Assembly: GCA_963803335.1 (NCBI GenBank)
Contig: CAWDME010000012.1
Span: forward strand, 62,001-126,000
Length of the DNA: 64,000 bases
Direction: 5' to 3'
Source: DASSUW01 sp963803335
GTDB taxonomy: Bacteria > Actinomycetota > Thermoleophilia > Solirubrobacterales > Solirubrobacteraceae
Part shown: one piece after another, positions 31,659 through 40,176 of the stretch
Layout of the letters: each line of letters opens with the position of its first letter
Numbering within the stretch: the stretch's first letter is position 1
Made by a program: the position numbers and the translations under genes
Notes under the pieces: generated by a model
The model's database searches: none
Seen by the model: the letters and a program-made list of their open reading frames with translations, nothing else
What the model was told of the DNA's origin: nothing

Positions 31659-33324
31659 GCAGCAGGTCCGCGATGTGCGGGTCGAACTGGCGGCCGCGCT
31701 CGCGGGCGATCTCGGCCAGCGTCTCGTCGACCGTCCACGCCCGCTTGTACGGGCGGTCCGAGATCAGGGCGTCGAAGACGTCGGCCACCGCGCAGATGCG
31801 GCCGACGAGCGGGATGTCCTCCCCGACGAGGCCGGCGGGATAGCCGGACCCGTCCCAGCGCTCGTGGTGCGTGCGCGCGATCACCTCGCCCATCTGCACG
31901 AGCGGCGAGCGCGAGCCGGCGAGCAGGTCGCCGCCGATCGTCGTATGCCGCTTCATGACCTCCCACTCCGCGGGCGTGAGCGCACCCGGCTTGCGCAGGA
32001 TCGTGTCGGGGATCGCGATCTTGCCCACGTCGTGCATGGCCGCCGCGTGGCGGAACAGCTCGGCCTCGTCCGCGTCCATGCCGGCCGCGAGCGCGAGGCG
32101 GTGGCACAGCTCGCTCATGCGGCCGATGTGGTCGCCCGTCTCCTCGTCGCGCGATTCGACCGCCTTGGCGAGCCGCTGAACGACCTCGAGCTCCGTCTCC
32201 CGCAGCTCGCTCGTGCGGGCGCGGATCTCCTCCTCGAGCACGCGGTTGACGTCGGCGATGTGCTGGCGGCGGACGGTCTCGAGCAGGTGGCTCACGGCGA
32301 CCGTGGCGACCGCGGCGACCGTGAGGCCGGCAAGCGGGGCCACGAGTGGGAGCACGGTCCCGTGCGCGAACGCGACCTGCGCGATCACGACGTACGCGAT
32401 CCCGATCACCGGCGCGGCGAGCGCGGCGAGCAGGGCGCGGACGCGCAGCGCGATGAGCGGCACCACCAACGCCAGCCCGAGGATCGCGACGAGGCTGAGC
32501 CACACCGGCGCGTCGCGCAGCGGCAGGCCGTGCAGCAGCGTCCAGATCGCGTTGGCCTGGACCTCGGGGCCGGACATCGGATGCGGCCCGGCGGACGTGG
32601 CGTGCAGGTCGTGGACGGTTGGCGCCGACACGCCGACGACGACGACCTTGCCGCGCAGCGCCCGCGGGTCGACCTTGCCGTTGACGAGCGCGGAGAACGA
32701 GTACGTCGGCACCGTTCCCGACGGGCCGCGGAAGTCGATGTACGAGCCGCCGGCGGCGAAATCCGACGGGGCGACGCTGCGCCCCAGCCGCTTCGCGACC
32801 GCGACCGCCATGGTGTCCATGCCGCCCATCGAGTAGCTGAAGCGGCGGATCGTGCCGCCGGCCTCGTCGGGCAGGTTGCTGGCGGCCGCACGCGCATGGA
32901 TGGCGGCGAGGTTCGCATCACCGCCGAGCACGTTGGAGTGGCCGGTGCTGTCGGTCTCGCTCGTCGCCAGGACGGCGCCGCCGGCACGATCGATCGCGTG
33001 GTAAAGGGCGAGGTCGTCGTACGCCTTCGTCGGCTCGGTGAACTGGACGTCGTAGACGATCGCACGAGCGCCGGCGCGGCGGAGGGCGTCGACCGCGCGG
33101 GCGTGCCAGCGCCGCGGGAACGGCCACTGCACCTTCAGGTCCGAGAACGTGACGTCGTCGACCGCCACGACCGCGACCTCGGACGGCACCTCGGCCCCGC
33201 GGGCCTGGAAGCGCTTGTCGACCGACGCGTTCTCGATCGTGTCGAGCGCGCCACCGAAGTGCGCCGCGGCGGCGAGCCCCGCCGCGACCAGCCCGGCGGT
33301 GAGCAGGAGTCGTGCGCGCGACAT
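31600..33324 (-). CDS. CHASE2 / HD-GYP cyclic-di-GMP phosphodiesterase
   Basis: This 574-residue protein has a first helix (about 5-25), an extracytoplasmic CHASE2 sensor (about 30-280), three helices (about 285-360), a short coiled coil and an HD-GYP domain (about 385-565). HD is in AAMHDVGKIAIPD near residue 430. GYP is in HHERWDGSGYPAGL near 485-498. Such enzymes break cyclic-di-GMP down to pGpG or GMP. It starts directly after the stop of the beta-helix gene (TAGATG), forming an operon. Together with the cyclase at 4608 it can set the ligand level for the riboswitch near 11.9 kb. Confidence 0.92.
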   Translation of the reverse strand: MSRARLLLTAGLVAAGLAAAAHFGGALDTIENASVDKRFQARGAEVPSEVAVVAVDDVTFSDLKVQWPFPRRWHARAVDALRRAGARAIVYDVQFTEPTKAYDDLALYHAIDRAGGAVLATSETDSTGHSNVLGGDANLAAIHARAAASNLPDEAGGTIRRFSYSMGGMDTMAVAVAKRLGRSVAPSDFAAGGSYIDFRGPSGTVPTYSFSALVNGKVDPRALRGKVVVVGVSAPTVHDLHATSAGPHPMSGPEVQANAIWTLLHGLPLRDAPVWLSLVAILGLALVVPLIALRVRALLAALAAPVIGIAYVVIAQVAFAHGTVLPLVAPLAGLTVAAVATVAVSHLLETVRRQHIADVNRVLEEEIRARTSELRETELEVVQRLAKAVESRDEETGDHIGRMSELCHRLALAAGMDADEAELFRHAAAMHDVGKIAIPDTILRKPGALTPAEWEVMKRHTTIGGDLLAGSRSPLVQMGEVIARTHHERWDGSGYPAGLVGEDIPLVGRICAVADVFDALISDRPYKRAWTVDETLAEIARERGRQFDPHIADLLLNLGPELQREYGTPQPLAA

Positions 33325-34839
33325 CTAGCGCGCGAGGTAGGAGTGGCCGGCCTTCACGAGCACGGTCTTGTGGCGCACGAGATCGCGGACCGCGACAGCG
33401 CCTTCCTTCACGCGCGTGTAGGTGCCGGAGCAGCGGTCCTGCGTGTACCAGGCGGTGCCGCGCGCGGTGGCGACGCTGTCGTTGCCGTGCGTGCGGAAGC
33501 GGCCGCCGTTGTCACGCGCCCACAGGCCGCGATGCTTCTTGCGCTTGTGGCTCGCGAAGGCGATCGCGGCGTGCGCCGGCTGGGCCGGACAGGCCGAGAG
33601 GTTGCCGCCACGCAGCGTGAGCGTTGTCATCCCGCCGCCGCTGCGCCGCTGGCTCGTCGCGAACTTCGAGCCCCAGAAGGTGCCCATCTGGACGCGGCCG
33701 CGGTCGATCGCGGTCATGAGCCGCACGTGGCCGGCGCGCGCGTCCACGAGCGAGCCGAGCGGGATCCGGCCCGGCTCGGCCAGCTTCGTGAACCGCTTGG
33801 CGCCCGGGCGCCGGATGCGCACGGTGCCGCGCGCCGCGGCGACCACGACGCTACGGCCCTGCTGCGGGAGCGGGACACCCTTGAGATCGTCGGGCAACTG
33901 GTCGGCGAGGCCGTTGCCGCCGGTGGCGACCGGGACGTACTCGTAGGCGCCGATATCGGGCGCGGCGCCCAGGCTGCGCGGCCGGCCGTCGGGGTCTGGG
34001 GAGCTCGCGAACGCGTCGAGCGCGCCGGCGTCGATCGTCGGCGACCCGGCCGCGGGCCGGTAGTCGCCGTCGGCGAAAAGCGGCTCGGCGCTCTGGTTGC
34101 CGGTGCCGGGCGCGAGACCGATCGAGAACGCCGGGCGGAAGTTCGAGAACGCGGCGGTGCAGCCGCCGTCGGCGTCGATGTCGGTGTCCTTGCCACGCAC
34201 GATCGCGTTGACGATCGAGACGGTGCCGTCCTTGACCTGGCAGCGGATCCCGGTGCCCGCCGCGCCCTCGACCACCGTGACGTTGCGCAGCACCGAGCTG
34301 GCGTTCTTGGCGTCCTTGACAAGTAGCGCCTTGGCGCCGGACCTGGAGTCCAGGCTGCGCACGACCGAGTTGCGCAGCACGGTGCCGGCGGCCGACACGC
34401 TCAGCGTGGCGGCGGTCCCGGCGTTGGACTGCACCTGGATGCCGTCGGCGACGCCGCTCTGGAGCTCCAGCGCCTGCCGATCGGGGTTGACGGCCTCGAG
34501 CGAGACGTGCGTGAGCGTGCCGCCCTTGAACGTGAGGACCGTGCCGCCGAGCTTGCCCGAGGCGGCGATCCGCGGCCACGCGTGGTCGGGGTCGCCGTGC
34601 AGGTTGAGCGCGCCCTTCGGGTTGAGGGCTGTATCGAGCTGATAGCTGCCGGAGGTGACGATCACCTCGTCGCCGGGCGCGGCGTTGTTGACGGCACGCT
34701 CGATCGCGCAGGGATCGGTCGCCGGGCACTGCGACGTGCTCGACCCGTTCGGGGCCGCGTAACGCTGCGCCGCATCCGCCGCCGGTGTCACGGCGAGCAG
34801 CAGCAGCGTCGTAGCGACCGAGACCAGCGTGCGACCCAT
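33325..34839 (-). CDS. secreted parallel beta-helix protein with FecR-like tail
   Basis: This 504-residue protein has a signal peptide (about 1-25, LVSVATTLLLLAVTPAADA). A right-handed beta-helix region with repeated short strands follows (about 26-310) and contains CPATDPCAIERAVNNAAPG, typical of polymorphic-outer-membrane/pectate-lyase-like folds. The carboxyl region (GTVRIRRPGAKRFTKLAEPG, IPLGSLVDARAGHVRLM) resembles the FecR/surface-charge domain frequent in Solirubrobacterales exported proteins. The ATG at 34839 is placed right before the signal peptide. It is the first gene in an operon with the HD-GYP phosphodiesterase (no gap). It probably binds wall or polysaccharide; no active site is evident. 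Confidence 0.82.
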   Translation of the reverse strand: MGRTLVSVATTLLLLAVTPAADAAQRYAAPNGSSTSQCPATDPCAIERAVNNAAPGDEVIVTSGSYQLDTALNPKGALNLHGDPDHAWPRIAASGKLGGTVLTFKGGTLTHVSLEAVNPDRQALELQSGVADGIQVQSNAGTAATLSVSAAGTVLRNSVVRSLDSRSGAKALLVKDAKNASSVLRNVTVVEGAAGTGIRCQVKDGTVSIVNAIVRGKDTDIDADGGCTAAFSNFRPAFSIGLAPGTGNQSAEPLFADGDYRPAAGSPTIDAGALDAFASSPDPDGRPRSLGAAPDIGAYEYVPVATGGNGLADQLPDDLKGVPLPQQGRSVVVAAARGTVRIRRPGAKRFTKLAEPGRIPLGSLVDARAGHVRLMTAIDRGRVQMGTFWGSKFATSQRRSGGGMTTLTLRGGNLSACPAQPAHAAIAFASHKRKKHRGLWARDNGGRFRTHGNDSVATARGTAWYTQDRCSGTYTRVKEGAVAVRDLVRHKTVLVKAGHSYLAR

Positions 34840-34910
34840 CGCTTCTTGTTTCGGCACATCGCCCGGATCCCTCAACGGAACGGACGGACGGACGACTAAA
34901 GTCCGCCCGC

Positions 34911-35858
34911 ATGGAGCACCGGCAGCTCGGCGACTCGGACCTCCACGTCTCCGTGATCGCGCTCGGCTCGTGGCTGACGTACTCGGGCGGCATCGGGCGC
35001 GAGCAGACCGAAGCGTGCACGCGAGCGGCGTTCGACGCCGGCATCACGTTCTTCGACACCGCCAACGTCTACGGCCGCGGCGCCGCGGAGAGCGCCTGGG
35101 GCGAGATCCTCGCCGGCTACCCGCGCGACTCGTACACGCTCGCCACCAAGGTCTACTTCCCGATGGGCGGGCGCGACCGCGGCCTCTCGCGCGCGCAGAT
35201 CCTCAAGCAGATCGACGGCTCGCTGGCGCGGCTGCAGACCGACTACGTCGACCTCTACCAGTGCCACCGCTACGACGACGACGTGCCGCTCGAGGAGACG
35301 ATGGGCGCGCTCACCGAGGTCGTCGAGGCCGGCAAGGCGCGCTGGATCGGCTTCAGCGAGTGGCCGCCGGACAAGATCCAGGCGGCGCTCGACACGGCCG
35401 GCACGGCGAAGTTCGTGTCCAGCCAGCCGCAGTACTCGATGCTCTGGCGCGCGCCGGAGGCGGAGGTGATCCCGCTGTGCGAGCGCAACGGGATCTCGCA
35501 GATCGTCTGGTCGCCGCTGGCCCAGGGCGTGCTCACCGGCAAGTACCGGCCGGGCGAGGCGCCACCGGCCGACTCGCGCGCCACCTCGTCGGCGATGAAC
35601 CGCTTCATCAAGCAGTGGCTCACCGACGAAATGCTCGAGGCGGTTCAGCGGCTGCGGCCGATCGCCGACGGCGCGGGGCTGACGATGTCCCAGCTCGCGC
35701 TCGCCTGGATTCTGCGCCAGGCCAACGTGGCGGCGGCGATCGTCGGCGCCACGCGGCCCGAGCAGGTGCACGAGAACGTCGCGGCCGCGGGCGTCGAGCT
35801 GAGCGCCGACACCCTTGCGGCGATCGACGACGCCGTCGGCGCGGTGGCAATCCGCTAG
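34911..35858 (+). CDS. aldo/keto reductase
   Basis: This 315-residue NADPH-dependent (beta/alpha)8 barrel has the catalytic tetrad Asp49, Tyr54 (DTANVYG), Lys80 (ATK) and His119 (QCHR). The NADPH region is WSPLAQGVLTGKYRPG, and a carboxyl IVGATRPEQVHENV segment completes it. The sequence is of the YghZ/KCNAB-like group, which reduces aldehydes and ketones such as methylglyoxal. The gene is monocistronic; a strong stem that includes its stop codon ends it. Confidence 0.93.
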   Translation: MEHRQLGDSDLHVSVIALGSWLTYSGGIGREQTEACTRAAFDAGITFFDTANVYGRGAAESAWGEILAGYPRDSYTLATKVYFPMGGRDRGLSRAQILKQIDGSLARLQTDYVDLYQCHRYDDDVPLEETMGALTEVVEAGKARWIGFSEWPPDKIQAALDTAGTAKFVSSQPQYSMLWRAPEAEVIPLCERNGISQIVWSPLAQGVLTGKYRPGEAPPADSRATSSAMNRFIKQWLTDEMLEAVQRLRPIADGAGLTMSQLALAWILRQANVAAAIVGATRPEQVHENVAAAGVELSADTLAAIDDAVGAVAIR

Positions 35859-35892
35859 TGCCGTGATTCGAATTTCCGAATCCCGGCACTAG
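35855..35892. terminator. symmetric stem between convergent genes, containing both stops
   Basis: CTAGTGCCG-T-GATTCG pairs with CGAATC-C-CGGCACTAG across the six-base loop AATTTC, giving 15 pairs with one mismatch. The TAG stop of the aldo/keto reductase lies in the left arm, and the TAG stop of the kinase-like gene lies in the right arm on the other strand. The stem serves both directions and is the most convincing bidirectional terminator in the window. No strong T-run follows. Confidence 0.7.
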
Positions 35893-36326
35893 AACAGCGG
35901 CGGCGTCGTCAGCAGCGGCTCGATCCGCCAGCCGCCGCCGGGCGCCGCCGTCGCGTGCCACAGCTCGTCGAACCCCTCCTCAGGCGTGGGCCGCTGGAGC
36001 GCTCGCGCGGTCGCCGCGACGCGGGCGGGCGGGATCCCGGCGCGCCCGAACGCCTGGGTGGCGTCGGCCTCCACCAGGTAGCCGATCACCTTGAAGCCGG
36101 CCTCACGCGCCGGCGCCACGTAGCGCACCCGGTCGGCCGGCGTCGGGTTCGTGTTGTCGACCACGAACGGCTGCCGCGTCTCGAGGCACTCCCGCACGAG
36201 CTCGCCTTCGCGCGAGCGCGAGTGCAGAACGTCCAGGCTCACGTGGACGTGCGTGGCGAGGAAGCGGTCGCGGTACAGCGTCGTCTTCCCGCTGCCCTGG
36301 ACGCCGCAAAGGACGACCGCCTCCAT
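35889..36326 (-). CDS. small P-loop kinase (polynucleotide kinase-like)
   Basis: This 145-residue P-loop protein has Walker A GVQGSGKTT at 8-16, an Asp after a beta strand (VHVSLDVLHSRSREG), and VVDNTNPTPADRVRYVAPA. That is the pattern of AAA_33/PNKP-type kinases, which phosphorylate nucleic acid ends or small molecules. The substrate is unknown. It follows the frameshifted helical gene by two bases, so the two form an operon. It ends inside the shared terminator stem. Confidence 0.85.
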   Translation of the reverse strand: MEAVVLCGVQGSGKTTLYRDRFLATHVHVSLDVLHSRSREGELVRECLETRQPFVVDNTNPTPADRVRYVAPAREAGFKVIGYLVEADATQAFGRAGIPPARVAATARALQRPTPEEGFDELWHATAAPGGGWRIEPLLTTPPLF

Positions 36327-36328
36327 GG

Positions 36329-36920
36329 TCAGAGCCGCGGGTTCATGTACTGGGCGACCGCAGGGACCATCAGAAATACCTCGACGTCCTCGTCATCGAG
36401 CGCGCCGCCGGCATCCACGTCGTCGGCGCTTGCCAGCAGGAGCAGGCTTGATTGAACCTGATCGAGGAACGAGAAGATGCCGATCTTCATGATCTCCGCG
36501 TCGTCGAGGAGCACCATCATCTCCTTGTGGCGGCGCGCGGCCTGGAGGATCGCCGCGAGATCGCCGGCGGCGCCGATCGCCTCCGCGGCCAGCTCGTCGC
36601 TCAAGCCCTCCTCGCGGCGCCGCGCCGCGAGCGTCCGGTAGCGCGTAGCGCAGTTGACGCAGCGGCCAGAGGACCGCCCACGGCTCAAGCGGCTTCGGGA
36701 TGCGCTCCAGCAACGCGCCGTCGCTCGCCTCCATCTCGGCGATGAACCAGCGGTCGACGAACGCCAGCTTCCGCGCGCGCTCGAGCAACTCGTCGCGCTC
36801 GACGGGCTCGTGAAGCGCGCGTCGGTACAGGTCGAGCGAGTGGTGCAGCTCCAGCGCCAGGTCGAGCAGCAGCGCGGCGTCGTCCGGTGACAACTCGCGC
36901 TTCCGGCGCCAGAACCGCAT
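36329..36920 (-). pseudogene. helical protein of unknown function, frameshifted
   Basis: From the ATG at 36920 the frame encodes a helical protein (DAALLLDLALELHHSLDLYR, FVDRWFIAEMEASDGALLER) as far as LWPLRQLRYA near 36650. The same kind of sequence then continues in the neighbouring frame (RYRTLAARRREEGLSDELAA, EMMVLLDDAEIMKIGIFSFL) to the stop at 36329. One indel splits a protein of about 195 residues. I do not recognise the family. It is directly upstream of the small P-loop kinase gene in the same direction. A sequencing error is as likely as real decay. Confidence 0.5.
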
Positions 36921-36943
36921 CCAATCCGCTGTGCCCCGGGATG

Positions 36944-36973
36944 TCGGGGACCAATCCCTAGGAAGTTCCCCGA
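36944..36973. promoter_or_regulatory. inverted repeat upstream of the propeller gene
   Basis: TCGGGGA and TCCCCGA are spaced by 16 bases, 37 bases before the propeller gene start. This could be a site for a dimeric regulator of either the propeller gene or the divergent helical gene. The arms are short, so chance is not excluded. Confidence 0.3.
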
Positions 36974-37009
36974 TGCGGCGAGCCTCGTTGCGAGGGCAAC
37001 CTTCGCTGC

Positions 37010-38275
37010 ATGTCCTCCTCACCCATCTCTCGGACGATCGCCCTCATCGCGCTGGCGATCGTCGCTGCGCTGGCGGCGGTCTCCCCCGCCTCGGCCACCC
37101 CGCGCGCGACGCCGTACCCGCTCCCCGCCGACTTCGCGCTCCCCAATCAGCCCGTGACGGGCCCCGACGGGGCCGTCTGGGTCACCGACTCGAGCCTCGG
37201 CCGGATCTGGCGGATCGCACCCCGCACCGGCAAGATCCGCTCCTACGACCTCGGCCAGCAGCCGACCGGCATCACCGTCGCCTACGGGTCGATGTGGGTC
37301 GCCGACGCCGGTGGCGACGCTATCCACCGTGTCGAGACCGACGGCTCCTCCACGCGCATCGCGCTGCGGAACGGCGCGTTCCCGACCGGCATCGTCAAGG
37401 GCCCGGACGGCGCCCTGTGGTTCACCGAGACGCACGGCGACGCGATCGGCCGGCTCGCACTCGACGGCACGATCACCGAGTACCCGCTTGCGCCCGGCGT
37501 GTTCGCCGGCGAGATCGTCTCCGGCCCGGACGGCGCGCTGTACTTCAGCGAGGCGCTCGGCGGCAAGGTCGGCCGCATCACCACGAGCGGCGCGATCACC
37601 GAGTTCGCGCTGCCCGGCGACGCCGCCATGCCCGGCCCGATCGTCGCGACCGACGGCGTCCTCTACGTCGCCGACCGCAACAACAACACTATCGACCGCA
37701 TGACGACCACGGGCGAGGTCACCGACGCGTTCGAGGTCCCGCGCGAGAACGCCGACCCGCTGGCGATGGTGGCCGGTGCCGACGGCGCGCTGTACATCGC
37801 CGAGCACATGACCGGCTCGATCTCCCGCATGACGCTCGACGGCACGTTCACCAAGCGCTACAAGGTGCCCGGCGGCTGGCCGGACTCGATCACCAACGGC
37901 CCCGACGGCTCGCCGTGGATCGGCCAGGGCAACCTCGGCCAGGTCGTCCGCCTCGACGTCGGGCTCGACGCCCCGGTCACCGCCCACGGCACCACGTTCG
38001 CCGCGCGGGCCGGCGTGACGGCCACGCACACGGTCGCCGAGTTCACCGACGCCGACCCGAACGCGCGCGCCGGCGACTACGCCGTGACGATCAGCTGGGG
38101 CGACGGCTCGACGACCGGCGGCACGGTGTCCCGCGCCGCCGACGGCTCGTTCACCGTCCGCGGCCGTCACGCCTACGAGAAGAAGGGCACCCGGCGCGTC
38201 ACCGTCCGCATCGCCGACGGCGCCGGCCGCGGCCTCGACGCCAAGGTCACGAGCACGGCGGTGGTGTCCAACTAG
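37010..38275 (+). CDS. secreted virginiamycin-B-lyase-like propeller protein
   Basis: This 421-residue exported protein has a signal peptide (about 1-29). A beta-propeller follows (about 40-320) with repeated GPDGALWFTE-type blades, as in virginiamycin B lyase and NHL/SMP-30 proteins. The carboxyl domain (about 325-421) is Ig/PKD-like and ends each strand as in AVTISWGDGSTTGG. Vgb enzymes open streptogramin rings, but many Solirubrobacterales paralogues exist with added domains and unknown ligands. The catalytic His/Glu set of true Vgb is not obvious here, so lyase activity should not be assumed. It is convergent with the deaminase gene, with adjacent stops. Confidence 0.85.
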   Translation: MSSSPISRTIALIALAIVAALAAVSPASATPRATPYPLPADFALPNQPVTGPDGAVWVTDSSLGRIWRIAPRTGKIRSYDLGQQPTGITVAYGSMWVADAGGDAIHRVETDGSSTRIALRNGAFPTGIVKGPDGALWFTETHGDAIGRLALDGTITEYPLAPGVFAGEIVSGPDGALYFSEALGGKVGRITTSGAITEFALPGDAAMPGPIVATDGVLYVADRNNNTIDRMTTTGEVTDAFEVPRENADPLAMVAGADGALYIAEHMTGSISRMTLDGTFTKRYKVPGGWPDSITNGPDGSPWIGQGNLGQVVRLDVGLDAPVTAHGTTFAARAGVTATHTVAEFTDADPNARAGDYAVTISWGDGSTTGGTVSRAADGSFTVRGRHAYEKKGTRRVTVRIADGAGRGLDAKVTSTAVVSN

Positions 38276-38728
38276 CTACTCGCCGATGTCCTCGTCCCAG
38301 ATCTCCGGATGGCGGGCGATGAAGCCCTCCAGCAGGTCGACGCACTCCTGCGAGTCGAGGTCGATCACCTCGACCCCGCACTCGCGAAGCCAGTCGACCC
38401 CGCCCTGGAAGGTCCGCGACTCGCCCACCACGACCGTCCCGATGCCGAACTGGCGGATCAGCCCGCTGCAGTACCAGCACGGGGCGAGCGTCGTGGCGAT
38501 CGTGACGTCGCGGTAGGAGCGGCGGCGGCCCGTGTTGCGGAACGCCTCCGTCTCCCCGTGAGCGGACGGGTCGCCGCGCTGCACCCGCTGGTTGTGGCCG
38601 CGGCCGAGCAGGGCGCCGGTGGCGTCGAAGAGGGCTCCCCCGATCGGGACCCCGCCTTCGGCGTCACCGGCCCGCGCTTCCTCGACGGCGACCGCGAGCA
38701 TCGCCTCGTGATTCGCCACTACTTGCAC
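38276..38728 (-). CDS. nucleoside/cytosine deaminase
   Basis: This 150-residue zinc deaminase has the HAE-type motif His57-Gly-Glu59 (AHGETEA) and the PCxxC zinc site with Cys84 and Cys87 (LAPCWYCSG). The sequence (NTGRRRSYRDVTIATTLAPC, FQGGVDWLRECGVEVIDLD) is close to fungal-type cytosine deaminases, which convert cytosine to uracil. A guanine deaminase-like role is less likely. It starts with GTG and is a single-gene unit. Confidence 0.9.
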   Translation of the reverse strand: MQVVANHEAMLAVAVEEARAGDAEGGVPIGGALFDATGALLGRGHNQRVQRGDPSAHGETEAFRNTGRRRSYRDVTIATTLAPCWYCSGLIRQFGIGTVVVGESRTFQGGVDWLRECGVEVIDLDSQECVDLLEGFIARHPEIWDEDIGE

Positions 38729-38782
38729 CGCATCCCCACTCCCTTCTTCGGTGGATCGCGATCGTACTAGCCTTCACCACCC

Positions 38783-39118
38783 GTGCCCACCGTCGAAGGC
38801 CTGACGTTTTTCTATGCGCTTCACGTGCTCCCGCCGGGGCGCCTGCCGTTCCGGCGCTGGCGCTGGGAGCTGTGGCACGGCGCCACGCTCGTCGCCGCCG
38901 GCTGGCGGCTCTCGCGCCCGCAGGCGGGCCGCGCGCTGCGGGCGAGCGCCGCCGAGTTCGGGCACCGGCTGTTCGGCCTGCGGCCGCCGCCGAGCGAGCA
39001 CGCCGACGCCCGTGACCTGCAGCCGGGGTCCGCCGAGCGGGTGACGATCGGGTCGATCAGCTGCTTGCTGGTGCCACGTGCGCTGGAGCTGCCTGCCCCG
39101 GCGCCAAGCCCGGGCTAA
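38783..39118 (+). CDS. hypothetical protein
   Basis: This 111-residue protein begins FFYALHVLPPGRLPFRRWRW and continues with Arg/Ala-rich helices and a Pro-rich end. I do not recognise a family and see no signal peptide, membrane helix or catalytic motif. The start is close to the divergent deaminase gene. Codon use looks coding, with high G/C in third positions and a compact start. Confidence 0.5.
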   Translation: MPTVEGLTFFYALHVLPPGRLPFRRWRWELWHGATLVAAGWRLSRPQAGRALRASAAEFGHRLFGLRPPPSEHADARDLQPGSAERVTIGSISCLLVPRALELPAPAPSPG

Positions 39119-39174
39119 GCCGGCGCCAACCGCACCGCAACCCCTTGCCAACCTCAGTTCCGGAGTGTTGGCCC

Positions 39175-39360
39175 ATGAAGCCGTTCCCGCCTCCCCAGCT
39201 GTCCGTCAAGCGCTCGATCCCCACGGGCCACATGCAGCCGCGGCCGCTGCCGCCGAGCACGATGCGCTCCACCGTCCTGCAGTCGCTCCTGCTGTGCCCC
39301 GACGGCGGTGTCGAGACGCACCGTCACGGCCAGGGCTCGACCCGCCCGCGGACCCACTGA
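39175..39360 (+). CDS. small peptide gene upstream of the response regulator (tentative)
   Basis: This 61-codon frame from the ATG at 39175 has GGAG ten bases upstream and ends one base before the response-regulator start, so co-translation is plausible. The peptide is Pro-, Ser- and Arg-rich (PPPQLSVKRSIPTGHM) and resembles nothing I know. It may be a leader peptide or noise. Confidence 0.3.
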   Translation: MKPFPPPQLSVKRSIPTGHMQPRPLPPSTMRSTVLQSLLLCPDGGVETHRHGQGSTRPRTH

Positions 39361-39361
39361 C

Positions 39362-40045
39362 ATGCCGGACGTCATGGACGACACCCAGCCCCTGCGCACG
39401 ATCGTGGCCGACGACGACCCGCTCGTCCGCCGCCTGATCCGCGACACGCTGCAGATGGACGGCGTCACCGTGATCGCGGAGGCCTCCACCGGCCGCGAGG
39501 CCGTCGAGCTCGCGCTCTTCTACCGCCCCGACGTGGTGGTGATGGACTACATGATGCCCGAGATGGACGGGATCGAGGCGACGCGCTCGATCTTCGAGCA
39601 GGCGCCCGACGTCCGCGTCGTCATGCTCACCGGAGCGGGTGACGAGTCGCTCGGAATGCGCGGCCTGCGCGCCGGCGCTGCCGGGTTCCTCTCCAAGGAC
39701 ATGGAGCTCGCCGCGCTGCCGCGCGCCCTGCGCAGTACGCTCGACGGCGAGGCCGCCATCTCGCGCCGCCTGGCGATGCAGCTCGTCCAGCACTACCGCA
39801 GCGCGCCGACCGCCGGCATGGGCCTGCGCCCGGTCCGCTCGTCACTGACCGACCGCGAATGGGAAGTGCTGGACCTGCTGTCCGGCGGCGCGACCACCGA
39901 GGACATCGCGCGCCTGCTCGTGCTCTCGACCGAGACGGTCCGGTCGCACCTGAAGAACCTGTACCGCAAGCTCGAGGTGCGGACCCGCGATGAGGCTGCG
40001 GAAGCCGCCATGCGCCTGCGCGAGCTCGGCGCCGTCGCGGCCTGA
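39362..40045 (+). CDS. NarL/LuxR-type response regulator
   Basis: This 227-residue protein has a receiver domain (about 12-130) with phosphoacceptor Asp62 (VVMDYMMPEMDG) and Lys in FLSKDMELA. A LuxR-type DNA-binding domain follows at about 158-218 (LTDREWEVLDLLSGG, STETVRSHLKNLYRKLEV). No kinase gene is adjacent, so it is an orphan. The ATG at 39362 is used because the preceding frame is the small-peptide region in another frame. Confidence 0.9.
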   Translation: MPDVMDDTQPLRTIVADDDPLVRRLIRDTLQMDGVTVIAEASTGREAVELALFYRPDVVVMDYMMPEMDGIEATRSIFEQAPDVRVVMLTGAGDESLGMRGLRAGAAGFLSKDMELAALPRALRSTLDGEAAISRRLAMQLVQHYRSAPTAGMGLRPVRSSLTDREWEVLDLLSGGATTEDIARLLVLSTETVRSHLKNLYRKLEVRTRDEAAEAAMRLRELGAVAA

Positions 40046-40176
40046 GCCAGATCCGCTGCGGGGGTCTACGGATCCCGGTGACGCAGAGCGGGCGGATGTT
40101 CGCTGCGCGGCGGTGCTGCAGCCTGTTCGGTAAGCGCCGGCGCTGCTGGTGATCGTCGAGCCGCCGGCCGGATCGG
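40046..40176. other. intergenic stretch before the hydrolase gene
   Basis: This stretch of 131 bases contains GGATCC-like and CGGAT-type short repeats but no convincing hairpin, promoter or coding frame. It presumably carries the hydrolase promoter. Confidence 0.3.

Noticed and set aside
31675..34326. 883-codon forward open frame
   Set aside because: It is the antisense shadow of the HD-GYP and beta-helix genes, rich in Arg, Ala and Gly and without any domain.
35865..35882. GATTCGAAT-like sequence resembling a tRNA T-loop
   Set aside because: No acceptor stem, anticodon arm or D arm surrounds it. It is the tip of the bidirectional terminator stem.
40060..40130. GGTGACGCAGAGC stretch resembling the GEMM core
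   Set aside because: The opening GGCAAACC element and the GNRA hairpin are absent, so it is not a riboswitch.
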